Counted from the stretch's first letter, positions 1-7,429 are shown. The stretch: DNA of 36,584 bases from UMGS1002 sp045586785 (GCA_045586785.1 JAZNBA010000056.1:1-36584), one strand, 5' to 3'. A program made the numbers and translations. Notes: generated by a model from the sequence alone, not told the origin.

Positions 1-1171
1 GTTTGCCAATGTTCGTCACCGCTTTACCGTTATATTCGCTGGGTATAATTACTTCGGCAGGCATGTTGTTTACATCCTTCGCCTTGATGCTGTATGTACC
101 GTCCGAAAGCTCGGTGAAAGTGAAGTATGAAGCCGGCGTCACCTTGGTGCCGCAGACGGAGCACGTGCCGTTCTGATATGTATGCTTTGCCTTTGCCACT
201 GTTTCCTGCTTCACCGTCACCTCGCCGCAAACCGAGCAATGCTTACCCTCGGTAAGTCCGGTCTTGGTGCAGGTAGGCGCGACCGCCGCGTCAATAACCT
301 CGGTGTGAGCTATCATATCGATCGGTGTCTGCGCCACCAGTATCTCGCCGCAAACAGAACAATGCTTACCCTCGGTAAGTCCGGTCTTGGTGCAGGTAGG
401 TGCGACTGCCGCGTCGATGACCTCAACGTGAGCACAATTACAGTTATAATCCGGCGTTACGACCTTAAACGGCGCGTTATTTGAGCCGATAGTGATATTT
501 TGCCATTGCTGCTCGGTTCCTACATAGTTGATATTGGTAAACTTTGAGCAATTGTTAAACGCGTCGTTGCCGATACTTATCATATCAGCGGGAATGACCA
601 CAGCGATAAGACTGCTGCAGCCGTTAAACGCACCGTTTCCGATGCTCGTCATACCTGCGGGAATGACTACGCTGTTTATAGCTACGCATCCCGAAAAGGC
701 ACCGTCACCGATGCTCGTCACCGCTTTGCCGTTATATGTTGAAGGAATAACGACCTCGGCGGGCATATTATTGACATCTTTGGCTTTAACACTGTAAGTA
801 CCGTCAGGCAGCTCAATGAATATGAAATATTCGTCAGAGGTAGACGGTTGATTTTCGCCGCATAGTGTGCATATGCCGTTCTTATATTCGTGCTCACACT
901 CCAGCGGATAATCCTCCTCGAAAAACGTATTCATCAGCAAATATATCGCGTCATTTGCGTCAACCTTTCCGCTTTTATCAAAATCCGCGTTTTGCGTGAT
1001 GGGATAGTCGTCCTCGAAGAATGTGTGCATCAAAAGATAGATGGCGTCGTTGGCATCAACCTGACCGTTACCGTCAAGATCGCCTGTGAGCGCGCTGACC
1101 GACAGTGTCATCAACACAGCCACAGCCACGATGCATATTATGACCGCTGTTTTTCTGAATAAGCCTTTCAT
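1..1171 (-). CDS. Secreted dockerin and BspA-type leucine-rich repeat protein (5' part only)
   Basis: The gene starts with ATG at 1171 (GGAGG seven bases upstream) and stays open to the left edge, so the C-terminus is missing. Residues 1-29 form a signal peptide. Two dockerin-like calcium-binding repeats follow directly, LDGNGQVDANDAIYLLM and FDKSGKVDANDAIYLLM, each ending in FF-E-(D/E)-DYP. Next comes a domain containing AEVVIPSTYNGKAVTSIG and three LRR_5/BspA-type repeats (AF-GC-S/V-VVIPAGM-SIG). Two 41-residue cysteine-bearing repeats (TCTKTGL...HCSVCGE) lead into a second copy of the NGKAV segment at the edge. Dockerins normally bind cohesins, so the protein may attach to a surface scaffold, though that is inference. 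A dockerin pair at the N-terminus is less usual than at the C-terminus. Confidence 0.82.
   Translation of the reverse strand, partial: MKGLFRKTAVIICIVAVAVLMTLSVSALTGDLDGNGQVDANDAIYLLMHTFFEDDYPITQNADFDKSGKVDANDAIYLLMNTFFEEDYPLECEHEYKNGICTLCGENQPSTSDEYFIFIELPDGTYSVKAKDVNNMPAEVVIPSTYNGKAVTSIGDGAFSGCVAINSVVIPAGMTSIGNGAFNGCSSLIAVVIPADMISIGNDAFNNCSKFTNINYVGTEQQWQNITIGSNNAPFKVVTPDYNCNCAHVEVIDAAVAPTCTKTGLTEGKHCSVCGEILVAQTPIDMIAHTEVIDAAVAPTCTKTGLTEGKHCSVCGEVTVKQETVAKAKHTYQNGTCSVCGTKVTPASYFTFTELSDGTYSIKAKDVNNMPAEVIIPSEYNGKAVTNIGK
221..433 (-). repeat. Two 90-bp direct repeats, period 123 bp, inside the dockerin/LRR gene
   Basis: Bases 221-310 and 344-433 are nearly identical over about 90 bp at a spacing of 123 bp (41 codons). 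They encode two copies of a segment ending in HCSVCGE. The near-identity at DNA level points to recent tandem duplication or gene conversion, so copy number may vary between strains. Confidence 0.85.
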
Positions 1172-1229
1172 TTCCCTGCCTCCAAAGTTTTTTGCTATGT
1201 ATTATCAAACATTTTTTCCATTAACTTTC

Positions 1230-1258
1230 ATTGTATCACATATTTACTTGATTTTCAA
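1230..1258 (-). promoter_or_regulatory. SigA-type promoter for the dockerin/LRR gene
   Basis: On the minus strand TTGAAA (1253-1258) and TACAAT (1230-1235) are separated by 17 bases, about 60 bases before the start codon at 1171. Confidence 0.7.
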
Positions 1259-1280
1259 TATATAATGCAAAATAATTCAA

Positions 1281-1315
1281 AAAAATACGGCAGACTGCTC
1301 GTCTGCCGTATTTTT
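1281..1315 (-). terminator. Intrinsic terminator after the ligase/MFS operon
   Basis: A perfect 15-bp stem (1281-1295 with 1301-1315) with a five-base loop is followed on the minus strand by a run of T. It overlaps the stop codon of the MFS gene. Confidence 0.85.
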
Positions 1316-2504
1316 ATGCTTTTTTAATACTGATATTTATTATCAGGCCCACGATGGAAAACGCCACTAAGACGCCGAAGGTGACCGTCAGGCTCATACC
1401 CGACATAAGCGTGGGCACGAAGGACGCGGGAATAAGAATAAGATTGAGTATGGGGAAATTAAGTCCAAAATGCTTTTTGCCGTAAAACGCAGACACAAAC
1501 GCCGAGGACATAGTGGGCGAAAATCCGTAAGAAAATCCGCATAAAAGCAGTCCGATAACACCCGCGACCGTCACGCCGAAGGCGTAACCGATAAGTGTCA
1601 GCACGGTAGCAACAATTACAACACCGCTGGTTATATATTGCGTCTTGCGCAGTCCCAGCGCGTCAAACAGCGCGCCCGAAACTATTCGTCCGATACCGTT
1701 GCAAACGGTAAGCACGCCGGCAAGCAGCGTCGCCGACTTCGCCGCGCCCAGCGCCTCAAACTGTCCTTTAGCGCCCGCGATAGCCGTACTTCCAACTGCC
1801 GCGAACAAAATAAAGAAGACAAACAGCATCCAGAACGAGGCTCGCTTCAGCATCTGAACCGAATTCAGCTCCTCGCCCGTCTCACCTGCCGCCCGCTTGC
1901 CCGAGGGGGTCGGGAAAACCAGATCCTTTGGCGGCATTTTTATAACAAGCGCCGCTATAACGAATATAACTGCCAGCGCGACGCCGAGGATAAGATACGT
2001 AGTTCTCCAGCCGATAGCATCAATATCGAACATAGTAACAGCCACGTTGCCCAGCAGCAGCGTCGAAAAGCCGAAACCCATCATAAGCGCACCCGAGGAT
2101 ATGCCGCGCAGGTCGGGGAAATATGCGTTTACAGCCGCGATGACCGTGTTATACACGATACCGATACCGCTGCCCGTCATAAATCCATAGCCGATATACA
2201 AAAGCGCAAGCTGATTCGCGCCAAGCGCGGACACTATCGTGAATCCGCCGCCTACCAGTGCCGCCGCAATCAGCATACGAACACATATCGACAGCTTTTT
2301 TGCCAAGAGTCCCGAAACGAGACCGCCGATGCAGAAAAAGCACATAGTCAGAGTAAAGTTAAAGTTAAGCTGTGCGGCATTCCAGCCGAAAACCTCCGAA
2401 AACGGAGCTTTTATAATGGACCAGGCGTAAATGATGCCCGCGAAAAGTAGCACCACCGTGCCGAGGACCAGCAGTCCCCAGCGTGTTTTAAGTCTTTTAT
2501 CCAT
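1314..2504 (-). CDS. MFS transporter, oxalate/formate antiporter (OFA/OxlT-like) family
   Basis: This 396-residue membrane protein has about twelve hydrophobic segments and the OFA-family opening LFAGIIYAWSIIKAPFSEVFGW. The central loop (KMPPKDLVFPTPSG...) is the usual hydrophilic linker between the two six-helix halves. OFA carriers exchange or import small carboxylates; the substrate here is unknown. It starts at 2504 with GAGG eight bases upstream. The stop codon of the ligase gene forms part of that ribosome binding site, so the two genes are almost certainly co-transcribed and translationally coupled. Pairing with an acyl-CoA ligase suggests that it imports the carboxylic acid which the ligase activates. 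Confidence 0.85.
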   Translation of the reverse strand: MDKRLKTRWGLLVLGTVVLLFAGIIYAWSIIKAPFSEVFGWNAAQLNFNFTLTMCFFCIGGLVSGLLAKKLSICVRMLIAAALVGGGFTIVSALGANQLALLYIGYGFMTGSGIGIVYNTVIAAVNAYFPDLRGISSGALMMGFGFSTLLLGNVAVTMFDIDAIGWRTTYLILGVALAVIFVIAALVIKMPPKDLVFPTPSGKRAAGETGEELNSVQMLKRASFWMLFVFFILFAAVGSTAIAGAKGQFEALGAAKSATLLAGVLTVCNGIGRIVSGALFDALGLRKTQYITSGVVIVATVLTLIGYAFGVTVAGVIGLLLCGFSYGFSPTMSSAFVSAFYGKKHFGLNFPILNLILIPASFVPTLMSGMSLTVTFGVLVAFSIVGLIINISIKKA

Positions 2505-2514
2505 AACGGCAACC

Positions 2515-4155
2515 TCAGGATTTATTTTGAGAGTTTACAAGGTCGCCCGCGCCGTAGATCTTGCGAAGCTTGGGCTTTTCGATCTTACCCGTAGGGTTAC
2601 GGGGTACGTCCGCAAAAATTATCTTGCGAGGACGCTTATATCTGGGAAGTCCCTTGCAAAATTCGTTTATATCATCTTCTGTGCAAGTAGCATCCTTTTT
2701 CAGCTCGATTATCGCCGCCGCTATCTCACCCAGACGCACGTCGGGCAGACCAATAACGGCAACATCCTTTATGGCGGGGTGCGCGCTGAGGAAGTTTTCT
2801 ATCTGAACGGGGTACAGATTTTCGCCGCCCGTGATGATAACGTCCTTTTTGCGGTCCACAAGCCAGACAAATCCGTCGTCGTCCTGCATTGCCATATCGC
2901 CCGTGCGAAGCCAACCGTCAGCACTGATGGTGGCGGCGGTAGCGGCGGGATCGTTAAAGTAACAGGTCATCACGCCGGGACCGCGCAGGCAAAGCTCGCC
3001 TACGTCGCCTTGCTTAACAGTATTGAGTTTTTCGTCGGTTATCTTTATCTCCCAGCCGTAGCCTGCGATACCGATAGCGCCTACCTTGTGTATGTTCTCA
3101 ACACCCAGGTGCACTGCGCCGGGGCCTATAGACTCGCTGAGGCCGTAGTTTGTATCATACTGATGCGTGGGGAAATATTCCATCCAGCGACGGATAAGAC
3201 TCTGGGGCACGGGCTGTGCGCCGATGTGCATAAGCCGCCATGCGGACAGGTCATAATCAGACAGCTTCAGCTCACCCGAATCAAGTGCCGCCAAAATGTC
3301 CTGCGCCCACGGCACAAGCAACCAGACTATACTGCATTTTTCTTTTGAAGCCGCCTCCAGCACAAATTCAGGGCGTGTTCCCTTGAGCAGTACCGCCTTG
3401 CCGCCCACGAGAAAAGAACCAAACCAGTGCATTTTCGCGCCCGTATGATAAAGGGGCGGAATGCAGAGGAAAATATCCTCGTGAGTCTGTCCGTGATGCG
3501 CCTGCTCAACACGGCAGGAGTGCATCAGTGAGCGATGCTTGTGCAGTATCGCCTTGGGAAATCCCGTTGTACCCGACGAGAAATATATAGCCGCGTCGTC
3601 ATCCTCGGTAAGACCGATGGAAGCAAATGAGGACGAGCAGTCAGCCGTCATCTCAGAGTAATCATCCGCAAAGGTGGGGACGATACCGGGACCTGCGTAT
3701 ATAAGCAGGCGGTTGCGGCTGATCTTGTCCGCGATCTCCTCAACACGGCCTATAAACTCGGGACCGAACACCAGCACGTCCGACTCGGAAAGGTTAAGGC
3801 AGTATTCTATTTCATCCGACGAATAACGGAAGTTCAGCGGAACGGCAAGCGCGCCCGTCTTGAGTATGCCGAAATAAACAGGCAGCCACTCAAGGCAGTT
3901 CATCATAAGAATTGCAACCTTGTCGCCCTTGCCGATGCCGCGTGAGGTAAGCGCATTTGCAAAGCGGTTTGCCTTTTCGTTAAACACGCGCCAGGTAATT
4001 TCGCGGCGATACGTAGCGTGAGCTGTGGGTTGGACAAGCTCATAATCACGCCAGGTAAGACGCCTTGTTTCCGCCTGCTCGGGGTTGAGCTCAACCAGCG
4101 CCACCTCGTCGCCGTAAAGAGTATTGTTTTGTTCAAGCACATCAACGATAGTCAT
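2515..4155 (-). CDS. AMP-forming acyl/aryl-CoA ligase (ANL superfamily)
   Basis: The 546-residue product has the ANL core motifs in order: YFSSGTTGFPKAILH (ATP/P-loop), NYGLSESIG, WLRTGD, DRKKDVIITGGENLYP (hinge), and the C-terminal catalytic lysine in NPTGKIEKPKLRK. Such enzymes activate a carboxylic acid to an acyl-adenylate and then to a CoA thioester; the chain or ring specificity cannot be read here. I chose ATG at 4155 because AGGA lies upstream and because the in-frame extension to 4344 is the attenuator leader, not protein-like. Length fits the family (500-550). It is the first gene of an operon with the MFS carrier and lies behind a leader ORF and hairpin, so expression is probably controlled by attenuation. 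Confidence 0.88.
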   Translation of the reverse strand: MTIVDVLEQNNTLYGDEVALVELNPEQAETRRLTWRDYELVQPTAHATYRREITWRVFNEKANRFANALTSRGIGKGDKVAILMMNCLEWLPVYFGILKTGALAVPLNFRYSSDEIEYCLNLSESDVLVFGPEFIGRVEEIADKISRNRLLIYAGPGIVPTFADDYSEMTADCSSSFASIGLTEDDDAAIYFSSGTTGFPKAILHKHRSLMHSCRVEQAHHGQTHEDIFLCIPPLYHTGAKMHWFGSFLVGGKAVLLKGTRPEFVLEAASKEKCSIVWLLVPWAQDILAALDSGELKLSDYDLSAWRLMHIGAQPVPQSLIRRWMEYFPTHQYDTNYGLSESIGPGAVHLGVENIHKVGAIGIAGYGWEIKITDEKLNTVKQGDVGELCLRGPGVMTCYFNDPAATAATISADGWLRTGDMAMQDDDGFVWLVDRKKDVIITGGENLYPVQIENFLSAHPAIKDVAVIGLPDVRLGEIAAAIIELKKDATCTEDDINEFCKGLPRYKRPRKIIFADVPRNPTGKIEKPKLRKIYGAGDLVNSQNKS

Positions 4156-4182
4156 AAAAATCAAAATCCTTTCATGGTGCAA

Positions 4183-4210
4183 AAGACCGCAGCCATTGGC
4201 TACGGTCTTT
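4183..4210 (-). terminator. Attenuator hairpin ahead of the acyl-CoA ligase
   Basis: On the minus strand AAGACCGTAGCC (4198-4209) pairs with GGCTGCGGTCTT (4183-4194) around an AAT loop. The stem is 12 bp with one G-U pair, extends with A-U pairs and ends in TTTT. It sits between the leader stop codon and the ligase ribosome binding site. Bases 4194-4200 (GCCAATG on the minus strand) can instead pair with CATTGGC at 4239-4245 at the end of the leader ORF, which would break the terminator. The T run is short, so efficiency is uncertain. Confidence 0.7.
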
Positions 4211-4234
4211 TCACTGAGAAAATCAATGCCCGCT

Positions 4235-4315
4235 TTATGCCAATGCCGAAAATGCCATGCCGTAATAATAAGCACGGTAATAATAGGCATATGCATAGCA
4301 TGCAACAGCGAACAC
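4235..4315 (-). CDS. Tyrosine-rich 26-residue leader peptide (putative attenuator)
   Basis: A GTG at 4315 sits eight bases after a perfect GGAGG (4324-4328) and opens a 26-codon frame ending at TAA 4235-4237. Eight of its codons are Tyr: residues 7, 9, 11-13 and 16-18, in the pattern YYYRAYYYG. This resembles the control-codon runs of E. coli pheL (FFFAFFF). The stop lies about 25 bases before the terminator stem, and the last codons overlap the antiterminator strand, which is the geometry of ribosome-mediated attenuation. The other two frames give Leu-rich or Ile-rich peptides but lack a suitably spaced ribosome binding site. Tyrosine sensing is inferred; the layout is seen. Confidence 0.65.
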   Translation of the reverse strand: MFAVACYAYAYYYRAYYYGMAFSALA

Positions 4316-4348
4316 GACGGTTTCCTCCGTATTATTTTAATCAACTAC

Positions 4349-4377
4349 AATATATCATATAAAACGAAAAATGTCAA
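4349..4377 (-). promoter_or_regulatory. Strong SigA-type promoter for the leader/ligase/MFS operon
   Basis: On the minus strand TTGACA (4372-4377), 17 bases, TATATT (4349-4354). The predicted transcript would start near 4342, giving a very short 5' end before the leader-peptide ribosome binding site at 4324-4328. Confidence 0.85.
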
Positions 4378-4410
4378 GATGTTTTTCGGTTTATTATAAC
4401 ATACATCCGT

Positions 4411-4995
4411 TTATTCTACCAGCCGAACAGGCACACTTACGTTATGCTCGGCATACGTTCCTACCCACATCGCATCGATATAGGTATCAAAATCAAACGC
4501 CAGACAATATTCGCCTTCAGCATTAAAGAAATCCGACGGGAGCGCCACCGCGCGCTCATAGACGATGGAATCTCCGGGCTCAAAGCAGTCTACCGGAATA
4601 TTCTGCGCAAATTCATTTACCCATTCCGTCTTATCTACTATCTCAAAAAAAAGCTGCTCACCGTCACCTCTGACAAAGCGCGCAGTGGTGTTCTTGCGGC
4701 CGATCCACACCTCATGATCTGAATTATTCGTAACGGTGATGCGCATTTTCACCACCTTGCCAAGCTTGTACGAGGAACGTGAAAATGTAAATTTGTATTC
4801 GATGCCGTCAATATTTTGCGTATGCCCGTTCGGCACCTTGAGGGAATAACCGAGCATTTGCCCTCTGACGGTGTACTCATCAATTTGGCGGTAACGGGCA
4901 CTGTCAGAGTACCAATCAAACGCGCCGCAGGCGCACAGTCCAAGCATAATGACACACAACAATATGGCTATGACTATTTTATCTGTTTTGTTCAT
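4411..4995 (-). CDS. Small lipoprotein of unknown function
   Basis: The 194-residue product has an N-terminal membrane segment ending in a lipobox (LGLCAC, modified Cys near residue 23), so it should be anchored on the outer face of the membrane. The mature part contains a beta-rich stretch, KVVKMRITVTNNSDHEVWIG, which resembles Ig-like or BsuPI-like domains that hold a charged edge strand; I do not recognise a named family. The start at 4995 is supported by GGGGGAGGG six bases upstream. It is a single gene under its own promoter and ends about 30 bases before the -35 box of the ligase operon promoter. Confidence 0.75.
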   Translation of the reverse strand: MNKTDKIVIAILLCVIMLGLCACGAFDWYSDSARYRQIDEYTVRGQMLGYSLKVPNGHTQNIDGIEYKFTFSRSSYKLGKVVKMRITVTNNSDHEVWIGRKNTTARFVRGDGEQLFFEIVDKTEWVNEFAQNIPVDCFEPGDSIVYERAVALPSDFFNAEGEYCLAFDFDTYIDAMWVGTYAEHNVSVPVRLVE

Positions 4996-5037
4996 ATCGA
5001 TCCCTCCCCCAAATTCAGCATATTATCGCTTGTTTTC

Positions 5038-5066
5038 AGTATACTTATCACGGTATAAGCTGTCAA
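5038..5066 (-). promoter_or_regulatory. SigA-type promoter for the small lipoprotein gene
   Basis: On the minus strand TTGACA (5061-5066), 17 bases, TATACT (5038-5043), about 45 bases before the start codon at 4995. Confidence 0.85.
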
Positions 5067-5137
5067 TATGATTTACCAATTTTTAACACCGCATTTCCAA
5101 AATATTTACATTCAATAAACCATTTCGACATCCGCAC

Positions 5138-5166
5138 TTGACATTTTTCGGGTTTTCATATATAAT
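5138..5166 (+). promoter_or_regulatory. Consensus SigA promoter for the kinase-like gene
   Basis: TTGACA (5138-5143), 17 bases, TATAAT (5161-5166): a perfect match to the housekeeping consensus, less than 30 bases before the start codon at 5194. Confidence 0.9.
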
Positions 5167-5193
5167 AAATTATCAAAATATTCGGAGGCAGAA

Positions 5194-5934
5194 ATGCATA
5201 TTACCATAACAGGCAAAACAGGCAGCGGAAAGACCACCATAAGCAAGCTCATACGCGACGAGCTGGGCTACGAGCGTTACAGCACGGGCGAATATCAGCG
5301 CGAGATCGCGGCGCAGATGGGCGTTGACATGGTCGAGATGAACGAGATCATGCGCAACAACATTGAATATGACAATATGATCGACTCCACAGTTGAGCGC
5401 GTTTCCATCGAGCGCGCGGCGGACAAGCTGATCTTTGACTCCCGTATGGCTTGGCATTTCGCCGTCAAGTCCTTTAAAATATTTGTTTCCATTGACCCCG
5501 ACGTTGCGGGCGAGCGTGTTTTTGCCAATCCCCGCTCCGAGGAGCCGTACACCAGCGCGAAGCAGGCGTCTGAGCAGCTGACCGCCCGCTCCACCGCCGA
5601 AAATCTGCGTTTCCGCACCATATACAGCGCGGACAACTATGACTACGCAAACTACGACCTTATCATCGACACCACCTATTCGGATATTTCGGACTATATG
5701 CCCATTATCCGCGAGGCGCTGGACGCTTACGAGGCAGACCCCGACGCCTACCGCCGCCGCATTTATATCTCGCCCAAGTCACTGATCGTGTCCTGCCAGG
5801 GCGGTGACGACGGTGAAATAATAATCGTCCCCTACAAGGGCAAGCACTTCGTTGTATCGGGTCAGAACCGCGTCAGAGCCGCACTGGAGGCGGGAGATAA
5901 GTACGTTATCGCAAATATTCCCGAAATTGAATAA
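5194..5934 (+). CDS. Cytidylate-kinase-like P-loop protein with ParB-like C-terminal segment
   Basis: The first ~170 of 246 residues look like an archaeal-type CMP/adenylate kinase: Walker A in TGKTGSGKTT (residues 7-15), the NMP-binding start YSTGEYQRE, DSRMAWHF and a nucleotide-binding core with FKIFVSIDPDVAGERVF, then YDLIIDTT. The final ~65 residues are not part of that fold. They read RRIYISPKSLIVSC ... HFVVSGQNRVRAALEAG, which resembles a ParB/sulfiredoxin-type segment. Kinases of this group phosphorylate small nucleotides or other small hydroxyl substrates; the substrate is not evident. GGAGG precedes the ATG by six bases. It is monocistronic, with its own promoter and terminator. Confidence 0.75.
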   Translation: MHITITGKTGSGKTTISKLIRDELGYERYSTGEYQREIAAQMGVDMVEMNEIMRNNIEYDNMIDSTVERVSIERAADKLIFDSRMAWHFAVKSFKIFVSIDPDVAGERVFANPRSEEPYTSAKQASEQLTARSTAENLRFRTIYSADNYDYANYDLIIDTTYSDISDYMPIIREALDAYEADPDAYRRRIYISPKSLIVSCQGGDDGEIIIVPYKGKHFVVSGQNRVRAALEAGDKYVIANIPEIE

Positions 5935-5944
5935 AAGCAAGCAA

Positions 5945-5968
5945 TCCCCGCGCGAGGTGGCGCGGGGA
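5945..5968 (+). terminator. Intrinsic terminator after the kinase-like gene
   Basis: TCCCCGCGC (5945-5953) pairs with GCGCGGGGA (5960-5968) around a six-base loop, followed by CTCTTGTTTTTA. It lies between two converging genes and may also serve the minus strand. Confidence 0.8.
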
Positions 5969-5977
5969 CTCTTGTTT

Positions 5978-6928
5978 TTACGTCCAACCGTTACCGGCAT
6001 CGCTGGGCGGCGTAGTTGCGACTATATTATCATACTGCTCTTTTGTTATATAGTTGTTGTAATAAAGATATTCCACACGCCTCTCCCACGGTGTCGTATA
6101 TAAAAGCATATCTTTCTCCAATGTTTGCGAAACACCTTTGGAAAAGTCGCCGCTTTGAATCATTGCGGTATATGTGAGATCGCCGCCATTTATCATAGCA
6201 TCGATAAAATTGTCATTAAACCGACCGTTTACAATAACGCTTTTGGCATATAAAGCATTCCCATTATCGTTATATACCCTTGACGCAATAAGAAATCCAT
6301 CGTAGTAAAGACCAAAAGTAATCGATGCATCTGCAATTGGCTCAAGAATAAATTCCGCGGTCGGTGCAGCCGAAGCTGTTTCGGTACTACCGTATACCGC
6401 AAGGCCGAATCCCCCCTGCTGCTTTTTGTCAAAATAAATCAACTCTCTTTGTATAGAACGAATTCCGTATCCGTCGGGTAATGTGTCAACGTCAAAGCTA
6501 ACATATAAAAGAGGTGCGTCAACCGATGTTTCAAAGCTGAATTTCCCTTCATTGTCTGTATATACAGACGACAGATATTCATATGCATGCTCATAACCCG
6601 AAAAGTCGAGATGAGGCTGATAGCCCATTATCGCATCTCGAGGGTTCGGATCCCATGCTTTTTCGGAATATATAATTTTATAAATATCCACCTTAATTTC
6701 GGATAGATTCATGTTATCGGCGCATGAAATTAAGCCTTTTATGGTTTCAGTCGTGTCTGCATACACAACTGTTGTTTCAGCCGGCGTGGCGGCGGTGGTT
6801 GTATCTGCGGAGGTGTCGTTTCCTACGTTGTCGGGCGTGCCGTCAGGCGTTTTGTCAGGCGCGTTACAAGCGGCGAGTGTTGACAGCAAAAGCGCCGTCA
6901 GCAGAAAAATACACATAATTTTACGCAT
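5978..6928 (-). CDS. Lipoprotein with Thr-rich linker, function unknown
   Basis: The 316-residue product has a signal peptide with lipobox LAAC (Cys near residue 21) and a low-complexity Thr/Asp/Pro linker (residues ~25-58). A beta-rich region follows that resembles a carboxypeptidase-regulatory/prealbumin-like fold (SSVYTDNEGKFSFETSVDAP). I do not recognise a catalytic motif. The start at 6928 has GGAGG eight bases upstream. Its best promoter is far upstream (7258-7285), leaving a leader of about 320 bases that contains a palindromic repeat element. It converges with the kinase-like gene. Confidence 0.72.
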   Translation of the reverse strand: MRKIMCIFLLTALLLSTLAACNAPDKTPDGTPDNVGNDTSADTTTAATPAETTVVYADTTETIKGLISCADNMNLSEIKVDIYKIIYSEKAWDPNPRDAIMGYQPHLDFSGYEHAYEYLSSVYTDNEGKFSFETSVDAPLLYVSFDVDTLPDGYGIRSIQRELIYFDKKQQGGFGLAVYGSTETASAAPTAEFILEPIADASITFGLYYDGFLIASRVYNDNGNALYAKSVIVNGRFNDNFIDAMINGGDLTYTAMIQSGDFSKGVSQTLEKDMLLYTTPWERRVEYLYYNNYITKEQYDNIVATTPPSDAGNGWT

Positions 6929-6976
6929 GGTTTATACCTCCGTTTTTTAATTTGGTGTGTTACTTCACTCTTGTGC

Positions 6977-7169
6977 GCCTTCCCCAGCGGGGGAAGGTGG
7001 CAATCGTGTTCCGCGACAGCGGTTATACCGTTGCTTGCAACGGTCACGATTGACGGATGAGGTGTAAAAATATGTCCTACAGATAGCAATCATCGCACCA
7101 ATGTGTGATACCTCATCCGTCGTTAGTCGCTTGCGACGTTTGACACACTTCTCCCACCGGAGAAGGCTG
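6977..7169. mobile_element. MITE-like palindromic element in the leader of the lipoprotein gene
   Basis: The segment is flanked by imperfect inverted repeats, CCTTCCCC-AGC-GGGGGAAGG (6978-6997) and CTTCTCC-CACC-GGAGAAGG (7148-7166), each itself a hairpin. An exact 12-bp inner inverted repeat, gacggatgaggt (7052-7063) and acctcatccgtc (7110-7121), lies inside, with further nested pairing (aatcgtg/cacgatt). There is no ORF. This nested-palindrome form is typical of small non-autonomous repeats dispersed in clostridial genomes. A related stretch (cgcccagcggatgaag) continues to about 7190. Confidence 0.6.
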
Positions 7170-7257
7170 ACAAAACGTTCGCCCAGCGGATGAAGTACGA
7201 TCAACTGCGACGTAACAAACCCATTTTTTTCTTTTCGGCAGCTCCCTGCCTGATTTA

Positions 7258-7285
7258 ATTATATATTATGGATAATTTTTGTCAA
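7258..7285 (-). promoter_or_regulatory. Candidate promoter for the lipoprotein gene
   Basis: On the minus strand TTGACA (7280-7285), 16 bases, TATAAT (7258-7263). No gene lies between it and the lipoprotein start at 6928, so a transcript would pass through the palindromic element. Bases 7290-7360 hold nothing I can recognise. Confidence 0.65.
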
Positions 7286-7361
7286 TACTCCCAAATGTTT
7301 GTTTACACCCCGTTTTCACAAGTTTAACAATTTGTGCGGTGTGCACAACGGATTTCCCAAA

Positions 7362-7393
7362 GAACCCCGCGCGAAAAATTTCGCGCGGGGTTC
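7362..7393 (-). terminator. Terminator after surE
   Basis: A perfect 15-bp GC-rich stem (7362-7376 with 7379-7393) lies 36 bases past the surE stop. The following T run on the minus strand is weak (TTCTTTGGG), so it may be a leaky terminator or an mRNA end-stabiliser. Confidence 0.65.
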
Positions 7394-7429
7394 AAAATTG
7401 CTCTATTAATTTAAAAATTTTTGCCGGTT

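Noticed and set aside
182..484. Plus-strand frame with an internal Leu/Gly-rich repeat
   Set aside because: It is the antisense image of the duplicated Cys-bearing module of the dockerin/LRR gene and has no ribosome binding site.
2431..3348. 305-codon plus-strand ORF opposite the ligase
   Set aside because: The ligase on the other strand has every family motif, while this frame has no recognisable domain, promoter or ribosome binding site.
4156..4344. N-terminal extension of the acyl-CoA ligase to 4344
   Set aside because: The added 63 residues cover the leader ORF and attenuator hairpin, match nothing in the family, and a good ribosome binding site precedes ATG 4155.
4183..4377. T-box riboswitch before the ligase operon
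   Set aside because: The leader is too short and has no T-box sequence or specifier-loop domain; the translated Tyr-rich ORF explains it better.
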